Notes under the pieces: generated by a model
Seen by the model: the letters and a program-made list of their open reading frames with translations, nothing else
The model's database searches: none
Told to the model about the DNA's origin: nothing
DNA from: VFMC01 sp963791635
GTDB taxonomy: Bacteria; Actinomycetota; Acidimicrobiia; Acidimicrobiales; Ilumatobacteraceae
DNA: 64,000 bases
Direction: 5' to 3'
Assembly (NCBI GenBank): GCA_963791635.1
Contig: CAWBTC010000014.1
Span: 78,585 to 142,584, forward strand
In this document: positions 8,725 to 17,277 of the stretch, one piece after another
How positions within the stretch are numbered: position 1 is the stretch's first letter
Layout of the letters: every line of letters starts with the position of its first letter
Program-made: the position numbers and the translations under genes

Positions 8725-8744
8725 ATGTTCAGCATGGTTAACAT
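8725..8744. promoter_or_regulatory. candidate palindromic operator for the FTR1 gene
   Basis: ATGTTCAGCATGGTTAACAT matches its reverse complement at 16 of 20 positions, with perfect 5-bp ends ATGTT/AACAT and a CATG centre. It lies about 55 bp upstream of the iron permease start, where a metal-responsive repressor would be expected. It does not match the IdeR/DtxR consensus well. Confidence 0.45.
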
Positions 8745-8798
8745 TGGTCTCTCCGGCCGGATGTCAGCCGGCTCCGACCGACCGAAGGAGCGTCGAAC

Positions 8799-9687
8799 GT
8801 GGGCGCAAGCTTGCTGATCACCTTGCGTGAGGGGCTCGAGATCTCGCTCGTCCTCGCGATCCTGGCCGCCTACCTCGTGAAGAGTCGCCGGCCCGAAGCC
8901 CTCAGAGCGATGTGGACCGGGGCAGGCGCAGCAGTGCTCGTCTGCCTCGTCGCCGGAACTGTCTTCCACGTGATCGTCGGTGAGTTCGAGGGCAAGAGCG
9001 AACAGGCGATCGAGGGCGTGCTCGCCGCGTCGGCCGCAGTCGTGCTCACCTGGATGATCTTCTGGATGCGCAAGAACGCGGTGGGCCATGTCGTCGGAGC
9101 TACGCGCCAGGCTCGATGCTGCCACCACGCCGACATCGGTCGCCCTGATCGCATTCGTGGCGACGGCCCGCGAGGGTTTCGAGACAGTGCTGTTCCTGCT
9201 GAGCGCGGAGACCGGCTCCAGCTCCGGGTTCGTGGTCGTGCTCGGTGGCCTGATCGGCATCGCGATCGCGGCCGTGCTCGGCGTGATCGTCTATCGGAGC
9301 GGCCAACGACTCAACCTCGCGACGTTCTTCACGGTCACCGGAACCCTGCTGATCTTCTTCGCCGCCGGTCTCGTTGGCAAGGCGTTCCACGAATTCCGTG
9401 AGTTGCTCGGCTTCGAGTCCGGGCGGTTGATCACGCCCCCGGTGTGGGAGATCACTTCCGGCCCGCTCGCCGAAGGAACCTCCTACGACTTCCTCAAGGG
9501 CATGTTCGGCTGGGCGAGCGACCCGGAACCGATCCGCGTCATCGCCTATGTCGCGTACCTCGTACCGGTGCTCTGGCTGTTCGTTGCAGGGAGCCGTCCG
9601 CGACCGTCGGCCGCAACGACATCGTCGTCCCAGCGCGACCTCGAACAGGCCGCCGCCGAGTCGATCCCGACGGCGGCCGATCGGTGA
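8799..9687 (+). pseudogene. efeU: FTR1/EfeU family iron permease, frame broken near 9086
   Basis: High-affinity iron permease of the FTR1/EfeU family, a seven-helix membrane protein. Residues 1-100 are in one frame (LITLREGLEISLVLAI holds the first REGLE iron motif) up to FWMRKNAVG; the rest is in the next frame from MSSELRARL, with the second motif AREGFETVLF and the C-terminal helices. Dropping one base in the gtgggccatg stretch joins the two halves smoothly with no residue loss. GTG start with AAGGAG 9 nt upstream. No EfeO or EfeB gene is next to it. E. coli K-12 efeU is a known frameshift mutant, so a real lesion is possible, but a consensus error is equally likely. Confidence 0.8.
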
Positions 9688-9694
9688 GTCAGCG

Positions 9695-9719
9695 GCTGGC
9701 GGGTCGCCGACCCGCCGGC
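9695..9719. terminator. hairpin between convergent genes
   Basis: An 11-bp stem, GCTGGCGGGTC with GACCCGCCGGC (one G-U pair), and a 3-nt loop. It sits between the end of the iron permease gene and the end of the convergent SDR gene. No T-tract, as usual for high-GC actinobacteria. Likely a bidirectional terminator. Confidence 0.5.
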
Positions 9720-9732
9720 GGGCTCAGCTGCA

Positions 9733-10653
9733 TCAGCTTCGAGGCTGGGGCCAGCCGCCGGGGACGCCGTCCATGCCCGAGTTCGTGCGGGCGTGGGCGA
9801 GCAGCTCCTCCACCACTGGACCGAGCTGCGTGGGGTCCTCGAGCGGAGCGTGCTTGGGTCCGCGCACCCAACCCTCGGCGATCGCGAGGGTTTGGCCGCT
9901 TGCCTCGAACACTCGACCGGTGACCCCCGCCGACTCGGTGGACGCGAGCCATGTGACGATCGGAGCGATCCAACGCGGCGAACGCATCTCGCGCTCCTCG
10001 TCGGTCTCCGGTGCAGGGCCGAGGCCTTCCGTCATGCGGGTGAGTGCCACCGGGGCGACGCAGTTCACCGTGACGCCGTACCGGCTGAGTTCGAGCGCGG
10101 CGATGTTGCTGAACGACGCGATGCCGGCCTTGGCTGCCCCATAGTTGGTCTGGCCAGGGTTGCCGTAGATGCCGCTGACCGAGGTGGTGTTGATGATCCG
10201 ACCATCGGTTGGCTTGCCTGCCTTGCTCTGCTCACGCCAGTAGGCAGCGGCCCAACGGGACGGGGCGAACGTGCCCTTGAGGTGGACGGCGATGACCGCG
10301 TCCCACTCCTCCTCGGTCATGTTCACGAGCACGCGATCGCGCAGGATGCCGGCGTTGTTGACCAGCACGTGCAGATCACCGAAGGCCTCGATCGCTGTGT
10401 TGATGAGGCGCTGCGCACCCTCCCAGGACGAGACGCTGTCGCCGTTGGCGACGGCCTCGCCGCCCATGCCCTTGATCTCTTGCGCCACCTGTTCGGCTGG
10501 ACTGAGGTCGCCGCCCGACCCGTCGACGTTGCCGCCGAGATCGTTCACGACCACCTTGGCGCCGTGGGCGGCCAGGCTCAACGCATGCTCGCGGCCGATG
10601 CCACGACCGGCGCCGGTGACGATCGCGACGCGACCTTCGCACAAACGACTCAT
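9733..10653 (-). CDS. short-chain dehydrogenase, (3R)-hydroxyacyl-CoA dehydrogenase-like
   Basis: 306-aa classical-type SDR. The cofactor motif is TGAGRGIGREHAL, followed by VVVNDLGGNVDGSGGD (a feature of MFE-2-type hydroxyacyl-CoA dehydrogenases), NNAG (NNAGILRD), and the catalytic Ser-Tyr-Lys as TSVSGIYGNPGQTNYGAAK. A C-terminal extension of about 50 residues follows the Rossmann core. The MFE-2-like signature together with the MaoC hydratase nearby suggests a role in acyl-CoA beta-oxidation. ATG start; the next 260 nt upstream (10654-10913) show no gene and form the divergent promoter region with the amidase. Confidence 0.88.
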   Translation of the reverse strand: MSRLCEGRVAIVTGAGRGIGREHALSLAAHGAKVVVNDLGGNVDGSGGDLSPAEQVAQEIKGMGGEAVANGDSVSSWEGAQRLINTAIEAFGDLHVLVNNAGILRDRVLVNMTEEEWDAVIAVHLKGTFAPSRWAAAYWREQSKAGKPTDGRIINTTSVSGIYGNPGQTNYGAAKAGIASFSNIAALELSRYGVTVNCVAPVALTRMTEGLGPAPETDEEREMRSPRWIAPIVTWLASTESAGVTGRVFEASGQTLAIAEGWVRGPKHAPLEDPTQLGPVVEELLAHARTNSGMDGVPGGWPQPRS

Positions 10654-10913
10654 GTCAGCTCACTCCTCATGTTCCCTCGGATCGCCGAGCCCGGACACGG
10701 TCGGCGGCCGCCGATCGACGGCGTCGGCATCCTAAAGGTGCCGCCGTGCAGCGCCCCACTCGACCTCGTCGCCTTCGGCATGTACGTCGCTTGCATCTGC
10801 TCACCGGAGTTCATCGCCGCGCAGGCGTGCAGTCCGTTCGGACGCGGCGATGCGCACGGGGAGCTCCCACCTCCAACCGATCGCCCATCCAACGACCCCG
10901 TAAGGTGCGAACG

Positions 10914-11774
10914 ATGTGCGACTGGCCTCGACCCGCACCAGCCCGCTCCGATGGCGGCTCGGCGCGGATGCCTCGCCGCACGTTCCTGGCGGCCACAGCA
11001 GCCACAGCCGCAACGGGTGCGGCGATGATCGGCGGTACTGCCCGCGTGTCCCGCGCCCGAGGAGCGCATGCCGATGCTCTCCTGCCGGCACCGGTACCGG
11101 TGGCGGCCGGACTCGAGATCCTGCCGCGCGCCGCGTGGGGCGCAGACCTCGCAGCCGGGCCGACGCGGCCCGAGACGCCGCTGTTCCTGCTCGTGCACCA
11201 CACAGCGTCGCCGAGCAACTATCGCGATGCTCGCGAGGTGTTGCGGGGCGGATACCTGTTCCAGACCGGTCCGGCAAAGGGCTGGTCCGACGTCTGCTAC
11301 CAGTTCTTCATCGGGCGCGACGGCGACGTCTGGGAAGGCCGCGCCGGTTCACTCGAGGGCCCCGTGGTCGCCGACGCCACCGGTGGCAACCAGGGCTGGG
11401 CACAACTCGTGTGCCTGATCGGTGATTTCTCCAAGACGGCGCCCACCGCGGCCACGATCGACTCGCTCGTGCTGTTGCTCGAGTGGATCGCTCGCCGAGA
11501 CGGCATCGACGTCGACGACGGTGCGACCGCGACCTTCACCTCGCGTGGCTCGCAACGCTGGAAGGCCGGCACGACGGTCACCACCTCGACCATCGCGGCA
11601 CATCGCGACATGTCGTACACCGTGTGCCCTGGAGATCCCGTGGTGGCGATGCTGCCCGAGATCCGCCGGCGTGTTGCCGAGGTCCACCGCCGGTACACGA
11701 CACCTGTCACAGCGCCGCCGCATCCTGACGGTCTGGCGCCGGCTCGACGCCTCGGCCGCACGAGCAACCCGTAG
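10914..11774 (+). CDS. secreted peptidoglycan-recognition amidase (Tat signal)
   Basis: 286-aa N-acetylmuramoyl-L-alanine amidase of the PGRP/amidase_2 family, expected to cut the peptide from peptidoglycan outside the membrane. Residues 17-45 form a twin-arginine signal (PRRTFLAATAATAATGAAM). The catalytic domain starts at ILPRAAWGA and keeps the zinc ligands in LVHHTAS, AAHRDMSYTVCPGD (His and Cys) and the FFIGRDGDVWEGR core. I chose ATG 10914 with AAGG 8 nt upstream; the ATG at 10968 (MPRRTF) is an alternative that keeps the Tat signal. A flavoprotein gene follows after 12 nt. Confidence 0.88.
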   Translation: MCDWPRPAPARSDGGSARMPRRTFLAATAATAATGAAMIGGTARVSRARGAHADALLPAPVPVAAGLEILPRAAWGADLAAGPTRPETPLFLLVHHTASPSNYRDAREVLRGGYLFQTGPAKGWSDVCYQFFIGRDGDVWEGRAGSLEGPVVADATGGNQGWAQLVCLIGDFSKTAPTAATIDSLVLLLEWIARRDGIDVDDGATATFTSRGSQRWKAGTTVTTSTIAAHRDMSYTVCPGDPVVAMLPEIRRRVAEVHRRYTTPVTAPPHPDGLAPARRLGRTSNP

Positions 11775-11786
11775 CCTCGATCTCCG

Positions 11787-13100
11787 ATGTCGAACGTGAC
11801 CACGCCGACCGGAGCGCTGCGCGAGGCGTCCCCCTGTGCACACGTCGGCCCCGATCTGGTGGCCGACGTCGTGATCGTCGGCGCAGGTCCGGCAGGTGCG
11901 ACGGCAGCGACACTCCTCGCCCGAGCCGGTCGACGGGTGTTGCTCGCCGACAAGGCGACGTTCCCTCGAGACAAGTGCTGCGGCGATGGTCTCACCACGC
12001 TCGCGCTGCGTGAGCTCGATGCCCTCGGGCTCGATCCGGCGACCGTGCCGAACTGGCAGACGGTAGACGCCGCGTGGCTGCGGTCGCCGTCGGGTCGCGA
12101 GGTGTGCGTGCCGCTGCCGTCTGGTCCTGACGGCATGTTCGCCGCGACCACGCCCCGGCGCGAACTCGATGCAGCGCTGGTGGCCTTGGCGCAGCGAGAC
12201 GGCGCCGAGTTGCACGAGGGCTGGGCGATCACCGCCATCGATCAACAGGGTGACCACGTCGACACCACGTTTCGCGTCACGGCATCCGATGCCGGGGACG
12301 GCGTCACGCTCACGGTGCGCAGCAGGTTCGCGATCGCGGCCGATGGCATGTGGTCGCCAACGCGCAAACTGCTCGGACTCGCCGAGTCCGGCTACCTCGG
12401 TGAGTGGCATGCGTTCCGCCAATACGCTCGCAACGTCACAGGACCTGCCCGCGAGCGCCTGTACGTGTGGTTCGAACCCGACCTGCTGCCCGGGTACATG
12501 TGGAGCTTCCCGTTACCCGATGGTCGCGTGAACATCGGCTTCGGCATCCAACGCGACGGCGAACGTCGCGTGCGGGACATGAAGGATCTGTGGGCAGATC
12601 TCCTGCATCGACCGCACGTCGTTGCCGCGCTCGGCCCCGACGTCGATTTCGAGGACCGGCACACCGCCTGGCCGATTCCGGCGGGGATCGATCACGCAAC
12701 GCTCACGGCGGATCGCACGCTGTTCGTCGGCGATGCCGCTCGGGCAACCGACACGATGACCGGCGAGGGCATCGGCCAGGCCGTGCTGACCGGACGTCTC
12801 GCAGCCGAGGCACTGCTCACCGCCGGTGCGCTCGAGCCACACGTGGCACGAGCGCACTACGAACACGCGGTGCGACACCACCTCGTCGCCGATCACAAGA
12901 TGTCGGCGACGCTCACGAAGTGGCTGGCCCACGAACGTGGTGCGCGCGGTGCGATCCGGCTGGTGGGCACCAACGACTGGACTCGCCGCAACTTCGCCCG
13001 ATGGATGTTCGAAGACGAGCCCCGCGCCGTGCTGCTCACCCCGTCCCGTTGGCACCGCGGGCTGCTCCGTCAGCCAGGGGCGTACCGCAGGTCAGCGTGA
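11787..13100 (+). CDS. geranylgeranyl reductase family FAD flavoprotein
   Basis: 437-aa FAD-dependent oxidoreductase of the geranylgeranyl reductase/menaquinone reductase family. The dinucleotide motif is VVIVGAGPAGATAATLLARAG, then the family motif FPRDKCCGDGLTTLAL (PRxKxCGxGL), and the FAD phosphate-binding GD motif FVGDAARATDTMTGEGIGQAV. Family members saturate isoprenoid chains of quinones or lipids. It starts 12 nt after the amidase stop, so the two may be co-transcribed. The substrate cannot be told from sequence. Downstream lies the 20-bp repeat array. Confidence 0.85.
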   Translation: MSNVTTPTGALREASPCAHVGPDLVADVVIVGAGPAGATAATLLARAGRRVLLADKATFPRDKCCGDGLTTLALRELDALGLDPATVPNWQTVDAAWLRSPSGREVCVPLPSGPDGMFAATTPRRELDAALVALAQRDGAELHEGWAITAIDQQGDHVDTTFRVTASDAGDGVTLTVRSRFAIAADGMWSPTRKLLGLAESGYLGEWHAFRQYARNVTGPARERLYVWFEPDLLPGYMWSFPLPDGRVNIGFGIQRDGERRVRDMKDLWADLLHRPHVVAALGPDVDFEDRHTAWPIPAGIDHATLTADRTLFVGDAARATDTMTGEGIGQAVLTGRLAAEALLTAGALEPHVARAHYEHAVRHHLVADHKMSATLTKWLAHERGARGAIRLVGTNDWTRRNFARWMFEDEPRAVLLTPSRWHRGLLRQPGAYRRSA

Positions 13101-13110
13101 GGTGCCGCGC

Positions 13111-13259
13111 CCACCCGAGTCCCACGCACCCCACCCGAGTCCCACGCACCCCACCCGAGTCCCACGCACGGTCCCACCCGAGTCCCACGCGCCCACCCGA
13201 GTCCCACGAGGTCGACCGGAGTGCCAGCCGCCACCCCGGGGTGGCGGCTCGCACTCGGG
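13111..13259. repeat. left repeat array: five 16-20 bp repeats plus palindrome
   Basis: Five copies of CCACCCGAGTCCCACG begin at 13111, 13131, 13151, 13174 and 13193; the first three are 20-bp tandem units. They are followed by an imperfect 44-bp palindrome (13216-13259) with a perfect 24-bp core at 13226-13249: AGCCGCCACCCC and its reverse complement. The palindrome arms end in the same CCCGAGTGC word. A matching array in opposite orientation sits at 14290-14396, on the far side of the DUF559 gene. There are no unique spacers, so it is not CRISPR. Confidence 0.85.
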
Positions 13260-13275
13260 TCACCGAGACATCGAC

Positions 13276-14211
13276 TCACGCTGCTGCGACGCACCGGCAG
13301 CGGTACAACTCGGCCAGCTCATCGCAGATGCCCTCGGCATCGAGCAGGTCGACGGGCGCCACCCGCTCCACCTGCCAGCCGGCTGCATGACTCTTTCGAT
13401 CGCGTCGCCGGTCGCTGCTCCCGCCGGCTGAGCCGAAATGGTCCGGGAAGCCGTCGATCTCCACGGCCCACTTCACCGCCGGCACGGCGAGGTCGAACCG
13501 AGCACGCTGCCCACCGGGGAGCACCACCCGATGTTGGGAGACCACCGGAACACCCCTCGCACGGAGACCACGGGCGATCAACACCTCTCCGTGCGACTCT
13601 CCGGGCCCACCTTCGAGACGCTGCTCGATCATCGCGACGAACTGAGCGGAGCCAGGCCGAGCGGGGTGCACCAACTCCTGCGCGACCCGTCGCAACAGCG
13701 CTGGCGTGCACGATGGGTCGGTCAGCAACTGTTCCACCACCGACACATGGTCGAGCGGTGGAAGATCGACGGAGAGGTCGAAGGCCAGCCGCGGGTGATT
13801 GGCGACGACGATCCCATCCGCCCGGCGACGCAGGTGCCATTCCGGGAGCTTGGTGGTCTGGCGGAGTCGGACTCCGAGAATCGGGCCGATGTTGCTTCCG
13901 TGTGGAGCGCCCAGATGCAGTTCGGTCGGCTTCCCCATCCTTCGGAGCCCCAGGAGCACGCCAGCCGTCGGGCCGGTGATGTAGCTCCGCGGATGGGCGA
14001 GACAGAGCTCGACACATCGCTGCTCGAGGGTCCGCTGCGACCCGGCGAGGTGATACACGGTCTCCGACGTGGGGACGAGGAGCCCGTCATCGACGAGGCG
14101 GATCAACCGATTCCTGCTCACTCCGGCAAGCCGGAGCATGCGGCGCGAGGCCGCTCCGTGATGGCGAGCGAACACGTCGAGCGCCGCGATGGTGAGATCG
14201 TTCATGGACAT
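13276..14211 (-). CDS. DUF559/Vsr-like nuclease-fold protein with AbiEi-like N-terminus
   Basis: 311 aa. The N-terminal 60 residues (FARHHGAASRRMLRLAGVSRNRLIRLVDDGLLV) resemble the winged-helix of AbiEi-type antitoxin/transcription factors. The C-terminal 110 residues are DUF559-like, a fold related to the very-short-patch repair endonuclease: SHGEVLIARGL, RARFDLAVPAVKWAVEIDG (Asp and E-x-D of a PD-(D/E)XK core), then DRRRDRKSHAAGW. Such proteins are common in actinobacteria and their role is unknown. The stop lies 17 bp from the left repeat array and the start about 80 bp from the right one. Its boundaries therefore coincide with an inverted-repeat-flanked cassette. Confidence 0.75.
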   Translation of the reverse strand: MSMNDLTIAALDVFARHHGAASRRMLRLAGVSRNRLIRLVDDGLLVPTSETVYHLAGSQRTLEQRCVELCLAHPRSYITGPTAGVLLGLRRMGKPTELHLGAPHGSNIGPILGVRLRQTTKLPEWHLRRRADGIVVANHPRLAFDLSVDLPPLDHVSVVEQLLTDPSCTPALLRRVAQELVHPARPGSAQFVAMIEQRLEGGPGESHGEVLIARGLRARGVPVVSQHRVVLPGGQRARFDLAVPAVKWAVEIDGFPDHFGSAGGSSDRRRDRKSHAAGWQVERVAPVDLLDAEGICDELAELYRCRCVAAA

Positions 14212-14289
14212 CCCCCTGGTCGGGTGTGCGGGTCTGCAGGGGATGCGGTGGGGAACCTATCGCCGAGTCGTCGAGCTTCGACCCCTGGA

Positions 14290-14396
14290 CACCCGAGTGC
14301 CACGTGCCACCCCGGGGTGGCGGCTGACACTCGGATCGACCACGTGGGACTCGGGTTGACGTGTGCGACTCGGGTTGACGTGTGGGACTCGGATGG
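14290..14396. repeat. right repeat array, inverted copy of the left array
   Basis: An imperfect palindrome (about 14290-14335) contains GCCACCCCGGGGTGGC, the same core as the left palindrome, with flanks ACCCGAGTG and CACTCGG. It is followed by three copies of CGTGGGACTCGGGTTG-like repeats (from 14342, 14361 and 14380; the second reads tgcgactcgg), which are the reverse complement of the left array unit. The two arrays thus face each other across the DUF559 gene. Confidence 0.8.
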
Positions 14397-14419
14397 TGGG
14401 GCGTGGCTACCGTGGCGGG

Positions 14420-15394
14420 ATGCGCACGCGACTGACGGAGATGTTGGGGATCGAGCACCCGGTGATGCTCGCTGGGATGGGTGGAGTGAGCTACCACGAG
14501 CTGGTGGCGGCGGTCAGCGAGGCCGGCGGCATCGGCACGTTCGGTGCATCGACGATGAGCGCTGACGAGCTGCCCGAGGAGATGGCCAAGGCGCGCGCCC
14601 TCACCAGCAAGCCGATCGGTGTCGACCTCCTCACCGCCCTCCCCGGTCAGGTGGAGCGAGGTATCCAGAGCGTGATCGACGGAGGAGCGAGCATCTTCGT
14701 CGCCGGCCTCGGCGTGCCCCGTGAGGTGATCGACCTGCTGCACTCGAACAACGTCCTCGTCGGCAGCATGTGCGGCAAGGTGCGCCACGCGGTGAACGCA
14801 GTCGCCAGCGGCGTGGACTTCGTCGTCGCGCAGGGCACCGAAGGCGGCGGCCACACCGGCACCGTGGCCACGATGGCGCTCGTGCCACAGGTGGTGGACG
14901 CGGTCGGCGACAGGGTGCCTGTCGTAGCCGCGGGCGGCCTGTTCGACGGCCGAGGCCTGGCCGCCTCGCTCGCACTCGGCGCGGACGGCGTGTGGATCGG
15001 TACGCGGTTCATCGCCACCCCCGAAGCTCGCGCGGTGCAGGGCTACAAAGACCAGCTGATCGCCCTGGCCGAGGACGGCACCGTGATCAGTCGAGCCTTC
15101 ACCGGCAAGACCTGCCGCGTCGTGCGCAACGAGTGGACGGCCCACTTCGACGAGCACCCCGAGGAGCTGCAGCCCTTCCCTCAGCAGGCGATCGCATCGG
15201 GCAAGGCGGGCGTGAACCACCTCGGGTACCCGAGCGACACCGTGGTGGACGTGACCAAGGAGTTCATGCCCGCCGGTCAGGGTGTCGGTGCCATCCAGGG
15301 TCTGATCCCCGCCGGCGACCTCGTGCGCCAGATGGTGGCCGAGGCCGAAGCGGTGATCGACCGTGTCGTCTCGATGCGGACTGCTCACCGATGA
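14420..15394 (+). CDS. nitronate monooxygenase (2-nitropropane dioxygenase family)
   Basis: 324-aa TIM-barrel FMN enzyme of the NMO/FabK-like family, which oxidises nitronates. Features: TEMLGIEHPVMLAGMGGVSYHELV at the N-terminus, the phosphate-binding AQGTEGGGHTG, AAGGLFDGRGLAASLALGADGVWIGTRF, and a C-terminal segment usual for the actinobacterial branch. The ATG at 14420 was chosen over upstream in-frame codons because these fall inside the repeat array. Its stop overlaps the next gene by 4 nt (ATGA), so the two are translationally coupled. Confidence 0.88.
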   Translation: MRTRLTEMLGIEHPVMLAGMGGVSYHELVAAVSEAGGIGTFGASTMSADELPEEMAKARALTSKPIGVDLLTALPGQVERGIQSVIDGGASIFVAGLGVPREVIDLLHSNNVLVGSMCGKVRHAVNAVASGVDFVVAQGTEGGGHTGTVATMALVPQVVDAVGDRVPVVAAGGLFDGRGLAASLALGADGVWIGTRFIATPEARAVQGYKDQLIALAEDGTVISRAFTGKTCRVVRNEWTAHFDEHPEELQPFPQQAIASGKAGVNHLGYPSDTVVDVTKEFMPAGQGVGAIQGLIPAGDLVRQMVAEAEAVIDRVVSMRTAHR

Positions 15395-16836
15395 CCGACC
15401 GGACGGATGTCACGGCCCATGGTGACCGCACCCTGCTCGCAGCACACGTCGACCGAGTGTGGGACGACGAGATCGTCCCCGTGCTGTTCGACTACATCGC
15501 GATCCCGAACGTGTCGAAGGCGTTCGACCCACTGTGGGACGAGCACGGCCACATGCGTCGAGCGATCGAGCTGATCAGCTCGTGGTGTGCGGAGCGCTCG
15601 GTCGCCGGCCTCACCGTCGAGATCCACGAACTGCCCGGCCTCACACCATTGATCGTGATGGAGGTGCCCGCATTCGGCGACGGCAGCAACGACGACACCG
15701 TGTTGCTCTACGGTCACCTCGACAAACAGCCGGAGATGACCGGCTGGCGCGCCGATCTCGGTCCGTGGACACCGGTGTTGGAAGGCGACCGCCTCTACGG
15801 ACGCGGCGGCGCCGATGACGGATACTCCGCCTTCGCGTCCGTCCTCGCGATCGAAGCCGCACAGGCAGCCGGCCTCAGCCACCACCGCTGCATCGTGCTG
15901 ATCGAGGCGAGCGAGGAGAGCGGCAGCCCCGATCTCCTGGCACACCTCACCGCGCTGGCCGATCGCGTCGGCACACCGAGCCTCGTGCTCTGCCTCGACT
16001 CCGGCTGCCTCGACTACGAGCGACTGTGGGTCACCACCTCGCTGCGCGGCCTGGCGGCAGGCGAGCTCCGGGTCGACATCCTCACCGAAGGCGTGCACTC
16101 GGGCGGGGCGAGCGGCGTCGTGCCGTCGTCGTTCCGGATCGTGCGCGAGCTGCTCGACCGGATCGAGGACAGCGAGACCGGTCGACTGTTGCTCGCCGAA
16201 CTGCACGTCGAGATCCCAGCCGACCGTCGTATCGAGGCACAGGCGACCGCCGATGCATTCCCAACTGCAGGCAACTCCCATCCGTTCGTCGATGGGGCAC
16301 GCCCCATGGTCGACGATCCGGCGGCACAACTGCTCGCCCTCACCTGGCAACCGGCGCTCAGCGTCACGGGCGTCTCAGGCATTCCTGCGGTCGAGGTCGC
16401 CGGCAACGTCCTGCGACCGCACACCTCGTTCCAGCTCAGCATCCGCCTGCCACCCACGTGCGACCACGCAGTCGCGCTCGCAGCGCTCGTGCAGGCCCTG
16501 ACCACCGACCCGCCGTACGGCGCACACGTTCGGTTCGCTCACGCCCACTCCGGGCCCGGCTGGAATGCACCGAGCTTTGCGCCCTGGCTGCAGACCGCGC
16601 TCGACGAAGCGTCGGCGGCCGCGTTCGGACAGCCGTCGCGGGCGTTCGGAGAAGGCGGCAGCATCCCGTTCATGGGCATGCTCGGCGACATGTTCCCCGA
16701 GGCCCAGTTCGTGATCACCGGTGTGCTCGGCCCCGATGCGAACGCCCACGGCCCGAACGAGTACCTGCACGTGCCGACAGCGCGCAAGGTCACCCAGGTG
16801 CTCGCCCAGGTCCTCGATGCCCACGCCTCGCGTTGA
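15391..16836 (+). CDS. M20 family metallopeptidase
   Basis: 481-aa zinc peptidase of the M20 (CNDP/ArgE/DapE-like) family. Metal ligands are seen in LLYGHLDKQPE (His and Asp), GRGGADDGYSAF (bridging Asp), EASEESGSPDL (general base Glu and ligand Glu), LCLDSGCLD (Asp ligand) and the final ANAHGPNEYL (His). The lid domain runs about residues 220-370. Specificity (dipeptides or acyl-amino acids) is not clear. It is coupled to nitronate monooxygenase and followed after 18 nt by the MmcQ/YjbR gene. Confidence 0.9.
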   Translation: MTDRTDVTAHGDRTLLAAHVDRVWDDEIVPVLFDYIAIPNVSKAFDPLWDEHGHMRRAIELISSWCAERSVAGLTVEIHELPGLTPLIVMEVPAFGDGSNDDTVLLYGHLDKQPEMTGWRADLGPWTPVLEGDRLYGRGGADDGYSAFASVLAIEAAQAAGLSHHRCIVLIEASEESGSPDLLAHLTALADRVGTPSLVLCLDSGCLDYERLWVTTSLRGLAAGELRVDILTEGVHSGGASGVVPSSFRIVRELLDRIEDSETGRLLLAELHVEIPADRRIEAQATADAFPTAGNSHPFVDGARPMVDDPAAQLLALTWQPALSVTGVSGIPAVEVAGNVLRPHTSFQLSIRLPPTCDHAVALAALVQALTTDPPYGAHVRFAHAHSGPGWNAPSFAPWLQTALDEASAAAFGQPSRAFGEGGSIPFMGMLGDMFPEAQFVITGVLGPDANAHGPNEYLHVPTARKVTQVLAQVLDAHASR

Positions 16837-16854
16837 CCACCGAAGGAGCACCGG

Positions 16855-17244
16855 ATGACTCACCCCACCGTCCGTCCGTCGAACCCGAACATCACCGAAC
16901 GGGTTCGTCAGGCGTGCATGGCGCTGCCCGAGGTGACCGAACGGCTGAGCCATGGCGAGTGCACGTGGTTCGTGCGCGCCAAGCAGGTGTTCGTGCAGAT
17001 GAGCGATCACCACCACGATGACCGGCTCGGATTCTGGTGTGCCGCACCGGCTGGAGTGCAGGCAGAACTGCTCGAGCAGGACCCCGATCGCTTCTTCCGC
17101 CCGCCGTATGTGGGATCGAAGGGCTGGCTCGGGGTGTACCTCGACGTGGCGGATCTCGATTGGGACGAGATCACCGCAATCGTCACCGAGGCCTACCGGG
17201 TCATCGCCCCGGCGAAGCTCGTCGCCCAGCTCGACGGGCGATGA
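16855..17244 (+). CDS. MmcQ/YjbR family protein
   Basis: 129-aa protein of the MmcQ/YjbR family, small double-wing proteins of unknown function. Family features: RVRQACMALPEVTERLSHGECTWFVRAKQVFVQM near the start, FFRPPYVGSKGWLGVYLD in the middle and a C-terminal helix ending VAPAKLVAQL-like. AAGGAG lies 8 nt upstream of the ATG. It is last in a three-gene run with the M20 peptidase and nitronate monooxygenase. Confidence 0.85.
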   Translation: MTHPTVRPSNPNITERVRQACMALPEVTERLSHGECTWFVRAKQVFVQMSDHHHDDRLGFWCAAPAGVQAELLEQDPDRFFRPPYVGSKGWLGVYLDVADLDWDEITAIVTEAYRVIAPAKLVAQLDGR

Positions 17245-17277
17245 GCTCGTCACCGACCGACCGAGGGGCGCTTGATA

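Noticed and set aside
13111..13208. Possible CRISPR array
   Set aside because: The 16-20 bp units are tandem with no unique spacers of constant length, and there are no cas genes.
12404..13390. 328-aa plus-strand ORF overlapping the flavoprotein
   Set aside because: Arg/Pro/His-rich shadow frame; runs on through the repeat array.
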